Origin: Eubacterium sp.
GTDB taxonomy: Bacteria; Bacillota; Clostridia; Lachnospirales; Lachnospiraceae
Length of the DNA stretch: 57,488 nt
Assembly: GCA_017614395.1 (NCBI GenBank)
Contig: JAGABX010000037.1
Coordinates: 1 to 57,488 of the forward strand
Reading direction: 5' to 3'
The notes under the pieces were generated by a model, which did not search any database, was not told where the DNA came from, and was given only the letters and a program-made list of their open reading frames with translations. Shown piece after piece: positions 54,054 through 57,488 of this stretch. Numbering within the stretch: position 1 is the stretch's first letter; each line of letters opens with the position of its first letter. The position numbers and the translations under genes are program-made.

Positions 54054-55828
54054 AATATGGCTATCAGATTATTAACACCCAATGTCCTCTTGAAATAAAT
54101 CACATCTGCTTTTTCACTTATCAGTTTGATACCGAGTGTATCATCAGCCAACAGTTCCTCAGCAGACATAGTCTTCTGTCTGTCCTCATACCACTTGAGC
54201 GGGTCGAACAATTTTCCGCCGCAACGTATTCGCAAAACTATACCATCCTCATCGATCATTATACGCACATCCGCAAACCGGTTTTTGTCGTCACCTAAAC
54301 AGTGTTCCCCCATAACAACGAGAAGTTCCTCCAACGCCAGCGGGATACTCATGGCATAACGTGGATTCATATCATTTTCCTCGCAGAATTGTTCCATCAT
54401 CCGCGATGCCGAAACCGCGCCATCCTTATCTCCCGGCACGGAAAATGACAAAAGCCGCTCGTCCACCTTCAACGAATCATCCAGGAGCAACAGGCCTTTG
54501 TATCGAGGATTCTTTTTCGATTGATGACGGCACATGAGAAACATGATACCTATCCCGGCAAGCTCCGCCGCCGGAAAAGCAATCATATACCAATGTCCCA
54601 GGCCTGTCGCAAAAATAGCAAGGGCAAACAGCACAACCAGCACAAACGCTCTCAGAACAGTCAGGGAAATCGCAAAACGATTCCGTCCGACCGCTGTATA
54701 GTAATAGATATAAACATTCAGCAATGCCGCCGGAATCAGGCTTAACGCAGCCATTCGCACGCCGAATGCCGCCTCTGAAACCAATACGCTGTCATGTATT
54801 CCGAACAGCTCCGCAATCGGAGCAGCGGCGATCGCCACTCCTATAAATTCCAACCCGTGAATTATAAACGCATATCGGCAGGTCCGGTTCATCAGGAGTT
54901 TTATGCTCACGGGATCTCTCTCTCCGTAAAACACGCCGACTAACGGAGAAACAGTCTGACCGCACCCGAATACAGAGGCCGAGGCAAATGAAATTATTGA
55001 GCATGCCACGGCAAATGTACTTGCCCCGTCCGATCCGAGATTCCTCAAAACCAGCGCATTCAGGACAAGTGTCCTGAGCATATTGCACAGGTTATTGATA
55101 CCCGCTGCCGCACCCGTTACGAACACGGGAATCGTCAATAATAACAAGCGTAAAATTCCGGGAAACACCGGCTTGATCTGTCTCTTTTTCCCGAAAAAAA
55201 GTATGAAAACACCGACTAAATCCGCCACACCGGTACTGATCACGGTAGCCCAGGCAACTCCCGGCAACCCGAAACCCGCCCCCAAAAAAACAACGAGCAG
55301 AATAACATCCAGCACTCCCATGAAGATAAATATTACCATTGATATATTCGCCCGACCGTCCAAACGCAGGAAATTAAACGGGAAATACATCATAGTTGTC
55401 AAAAAGCCGAAAATCAGCATTATCCGCGCATAGCTTTTCATGAACTCATACAGGCTGTCGTCACAACCTAATAATGACATGAGCGGATGCATAAACATAA
55501 GCAGGAGTACGGAAATGATTGCCGGCATCAGTATTGAAAAAACAAAAGAATATGTCTCGTACTCGCCAACCTCTCCGTCATCTCCGCGTCCCATAGCAAC
55601 AGACGCACGCGCGCATGCTCCGATATTGATCAGGCAGCCGAACATGGCAAACAAAAACGTGAACGAACTCAGCAGATTCATTGCCGTGAGAGCCTGCTTA
55701 CCAAGGACGCGCCCGGCTAACAGCGTATTTATAAACTGTACTGCAGTTGTCCCGAGAATTGCAAGTATAGTCGGAACGAGATATTTCTGCAGTGTCTTTT
55801 TTATAAAATAATCATTTGAATCATTCAT
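54044..55828 (-). CDS. MATE transporter fused to RsbW-like HATPase domain
   Basis: A 594-residue fusion. About 1-440 is a MATE-type transporter with 12 helices (LVPTILAILGTTAVQFINTLLAGRV; SVFGCGQTVSPLVGVFYGERD). About 441-594 is a cytoplasmic domain of the RsbW/HATPase_c_2 type, recognised from EELLVVMGEH, RCGGKLFDPLKW and LGIKLISEKADVIYFKRTLGVNNL. The conserved Asn of the N box is V505 and the adenine-binding Asp of the G1 box is C536, so ATP binding is doubtful. It is followed by GNAT and SpoIIE phosphatase genes, the usual partners of RsbW-type proteins. AGGA lies about 9 bases before the ATG. Confidence 0.85.
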   Translation of the reverse strand: MNDSNDYFIKKTLQKYLVPTILAILGTTAVQFINTLLAGRVLGKQALTAMNLLSSFTFLFAMFGCLINIGACARASVAMGRGDDGEVGEYETYSFVFSILMPAIISVLLLMFMHPLMSLLGCDDSLYEFMKSYARIMLIFGFLTTMMYFPFNFLRLDGRANISMVIFIFMGVLDVILLVVFLGAGFGLPGVAWATVISTGVADLVGVFILFFGKKRQIKPVFPGILRLLLLTIPVFVTGAAAGINNLCNMLRTLVLNALVLRNLGSDGASTFAVACSIISFASASVFGCGQTVSPLVGVFYGERDPVSIKLLMNRTCRYAFIIHGLEFIGVAIAAAPIAELFGIHDSVLVSEAAFGVRMAALSLIPAALLNVYIYYYTAVGRNRFAISLTVLRAFVLVVLFALAIFATGLGHWYMIAFPAAELAGIGIMFLMCRHQSKKNPRYKGLLLLDDSLKVDERLLSFSVPGDKDGAVSASRMMEQFCEENDMNPRYAMSIPLALEELLVVMGEHCLGDDKNRFADVRIMIDEDGIVLRIRCGGKLFDPLKWYEDRQKTMSAEELLADDTLGIKLISEKADVIYFKRTLGVNNLIAIFSS

Positions 55829-55903
55829 TTCAACAATCCTGCTCTCTCATCTGCAAAACAGTATAATGGTTATAGAAATCGGTTATATATGATATTTATC
55901 GTA

Positions 55904-57166
55904 CTATTGAACCTTTTTATCAATAAAATTCGATTTAAATTTTGAGTAAACAATCTTCTGGCTGGTGTACAATCCGTAATACCCGGAGAACATATATGCG
56001 ATCGCGCATGCCAGCAGGAAATACGCAGCTCCGGAAAACCCGAACAGTTCCAGACAGATAAGCAACGATGTCACAGGACAGTTTGTCACACCGCAGAATA
56101 CGGTTCCCATCCCCACTGCCGCGCACAGAGCCGGTTCCCATCCGATGATATTGCCGAACAGACATCCGAACGACGCGCCTATGAAAAAGGTTGGCACGAT
56201 CTCGCCACCTCGATATCCGGCCACAATTGACAGAACCGTAAATACGATCTTGATCAGAAATCCCATAGGTTCAACAACGCCGTCTATACAGTTGTTGATA
56301 TAATGAACGCCCGCGCCGTTATACGACTGATTACCCACTAAAAGAGTCAACCCCAACACGGCAGTTCCGAGTATCAGCGCGCGTATATATCTGTTGCTCA
56401 GATACTTTTTCGCTAATACCTCGCCATAACGCAGCGCCAGACAAAACACGATTGACACCAATCCGCACAGTGCCGCCAATCCGGCAATTTTCAGGGCGGA
56501 TATTAAATCAAAATCCGGTATAATTCCAATGTCAAAAAACGGAGCCTCAGCACCGATATATTTTGCGACACCTCTCGCGACAAACGAGGCGATAACGCAC
56601 GGCATCAATGCCCCATAGTGCATTATTCCGACACTCACTACCTCCAACGGAAAAAAAGCGGCAGCCATCGGCGTCCCAAACAGCGCGGAAAACATTGCCG
56701 TCATGCCGATCATCGTCAGGACCTTTTTCTCGTTGACGGATATTTTTAAAAACCTGCCGCAAAAATTCCCTACGGCACCGCCTATCTGCAGGGCGGCCCC
56801 CTCACGGCCGACTGACGCTCCGACTAAATGCGACATCACGGTCGATACAAATATCAGTGCGGACATCCTGAGCGGAACATTCTCATCCGACTGGATTGAC
56901 AATAAAACCAGATTGGTTCCTCTGTCATTATCACCATGCAGGATGTGATAAAACCACAGAATAACAACCGCTGTTACAGGCAAAAAGAATATAATCCAAT
57001 TATTCTCAAAACGCAAATATGTCACATAGTTTATAGCAAGATAAAAAACGCCTCCGACGGCTCCCAAAACCACTCCTAAAATAAGGGAAAAAAACATAAT
57101 TCTGAACATCGCGATGTAGCGTTTTTCAGTATGTTTTACTTTATGCCTGACAAATTCCGAATCCAT
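55904..57166 (-). CDS. CLC-family chloride/fluoride transporter
   Basis: A 420-residue CLC membrane protein with about 16-18 helices. The gating-glutamate motif reads GASVGREGAALQ where chloride members have GREGP, and the last filter region reads GGEIVPTFFIGAS. The non-proline GREG motif resembles the fluoride-exporting CLC-F branch, but this is not decisive. No regulatory CBS domain is present. The ATG at 57166 is used with GGAG upstream; an in-frame TTG three codons earlier is too close to that site. The 78-base leader holds no recognisable fluoride riboswitch. Confidence 0.85.
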   Translation of the reverse strand: MDSEFVRHKVKHTEKRYIAMFRIMFFSLILGVVLGAVGGVFYLAINYVTYLRFENNWIIFFLPVTAVVILWFYHILHGDNDRGTNLVLLSIQSDENVPLRMSALIFVSTVMSHLVGASVGREGAALQIGGAVGNFCGRFLKISVNEKKVLTMIGMTAMFSALFGTPMAAAFFPLEVVSVGIMHYGALMPCVIASFVARGVAKYIGAEAPFFDIGIIPDFDLISALKIAGLAALCGLVSIVFCLALRYGEVLAKKYLSNRYIRALILGTAVLGLTLLVGNQSYNGAGVHYINNCIDGVVEPMGFLIKIVFTVLSIVAGYRGGEIVPTFFIGASFGCLFGNIIGWEPALCAAVGMGTVFCGVTNCPVTSLLICLELFGFSGAAYFLLACAIAYMFSGYYGLYTSQKIVYSKFKSNFIDKKVQ

Positions 57167-57244
57167 ACCAAACAAACTCCTGTTTCGATTGTTTCAAAAA
57201 CCGGTTACACTCCCCCGATCGATGTTTTCAATACAGGACTATTC

Positions 57245-57488
57245 CTACGCCAGCTCTATAGCTCCCGTATATAACTGATAATATCTGCCCTTCATGTCGA
57301 GCAGTTCCCGGTGAGTTCCCCTCTCAATAATCTCGCCGTTTTCCAGAACCATGATACAATCGGCATTCCTGACAGTGGACAATCGATGCGCGATAACAAA
57401 CGTCGTCCTGCCCTTCATCAATCGTTCCATTCCGTGATCGATATGCATCTCGGTTCGAGTATCAACGGAGCTCGTCGCTTCGTCAAGC
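57245..57488 (-). CDS. ABC exporter (MsbA/LmrA type), C-terminal fragment at window edge
   Basis: The last 80 residues of an ABC ATPase are visible: [13 protein letters not shown] (Walker B end and D-loop), [22 protein letters not shown] with the H-loop histidine, and [12 protein letters not shown]. This pattern is typical of fused permease-ATPase half-exporters. The rest lies beyond the window. It ends 78 bases before the CLC gene on the same strand. Confidence 0.9.
   Translation of the reverse strand, partial: LDEATSSVDTRTEMHIDHGMERLMKGRTTFVIAHRLSTVRNADCIMVLENGEIIERGTHRELLDMKGRYYQLYTGAIELA

Noticed and set aside
50474-55828. A STAS-domain antagonist gene within the phosphatase/MATE cluster
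   Set aside because: No reading frame of about 100 residues with a STAS motif is present between or beside these genes; the partner must be elsewhere if it exists.
897-57175. Many open frames of 60-230 residues antisense to, or out of frame with, the listed genes
   Set aside because: They overlap well-supported genes, lack ribosome binding sites and resemble no family; they are by-products of codon bias.
57167-57244. Fluoride riboswitch before the CLC gene
   Set aside because: The leader is short and lacks the GGCGAUGG...CUGAUGACGCC pattern.

Overview
The window looks like a chromosomal segment of a flagellated, anaerobic, Gram-positive Firmicute, most likely in the Lachnospiraceae or a close clostridial family. 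The basis is gene content and order: mbl next to two FlgF/FlgG-type rod genes, comFC next to yvyF, gdpP-rplI-dnaB, tgt-yajC, strong GGAGG ribosome binding sites, and the clostridial signature pair of a SCIFF peptide (six cysteines) and its radical SAM maturase. The xylan-oriented sugar locus suggests a gut or rumen plant-fibre degrader. Most genes lie on the minus strand. No phage, IS element, CRISPR array or rRNA operon was seen.

Layout. 1-7.6 kb: a partial era GTPase gene, an M16C peptidase, tRNA-Arg(ACG), an MFS exporter, TrmO, and a PsuG-family protein that has lost its catalytic lysine. 7.7-14 kb: a chemoreceptor, then two MATE exporters flanking a LacI regulator. 13.9-21.2 kb: yvyF, comFC, recD2, flgJ, two rod genes and mbl/mreB. 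21.3-23.2 kb: the SCIFF maturase and its 48-residue precursor, with a clear promoter and terminator. 23.3-28 kb: a probable operon of SEC-C protein, tgt, yajC, galE and an FGGY sugar kinase. 28.2-30.9 kb: a 42-residue membrane protein and a large secreted protein. 31-42.3 kb: a xylo-oligosaccharide locus (apt, fucose/arabinose-type isomerase, xylulokinase, CUT1 ABC transporter, AraC regulator, GH120 beta-xylosidase, YesL). 42.4-45.1 kb: an AMP-forming acyl-CoA ligase with an E2/CAT-fold protein that lacks the catalytic histidine. 45.3-50.3 kb: gdpP-rplI-dnaB-degV and tRNA-Cys. 50.5-57.5 kb: a SpoIIE-type phosphatase, a GNAT protein, a MATE transporter fused to an RsbW-like domain, a CLC transporter and a partial ABC exporter gene.

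How the genes may work together. The sugar locus reads as import of xylo-oligosaccharides, cytoplasmic cleavage by GH120, isomerisation and phosphorylation to xylulose 5-phosphate, with the AraC protein between divergent overlapping promoters. The phosphatase/GNAT/MATE-HATPase cluster looks like a partner-switching output wired to a membrane transporter, and is the best candidate here for an undescribed system.

Five GC-rich, mostly palindromic intergenic elements share sequence, and each sits at or just after the stop codon of a minus-strand gene. They are a second structure that ordinary gene annotation does not explain.
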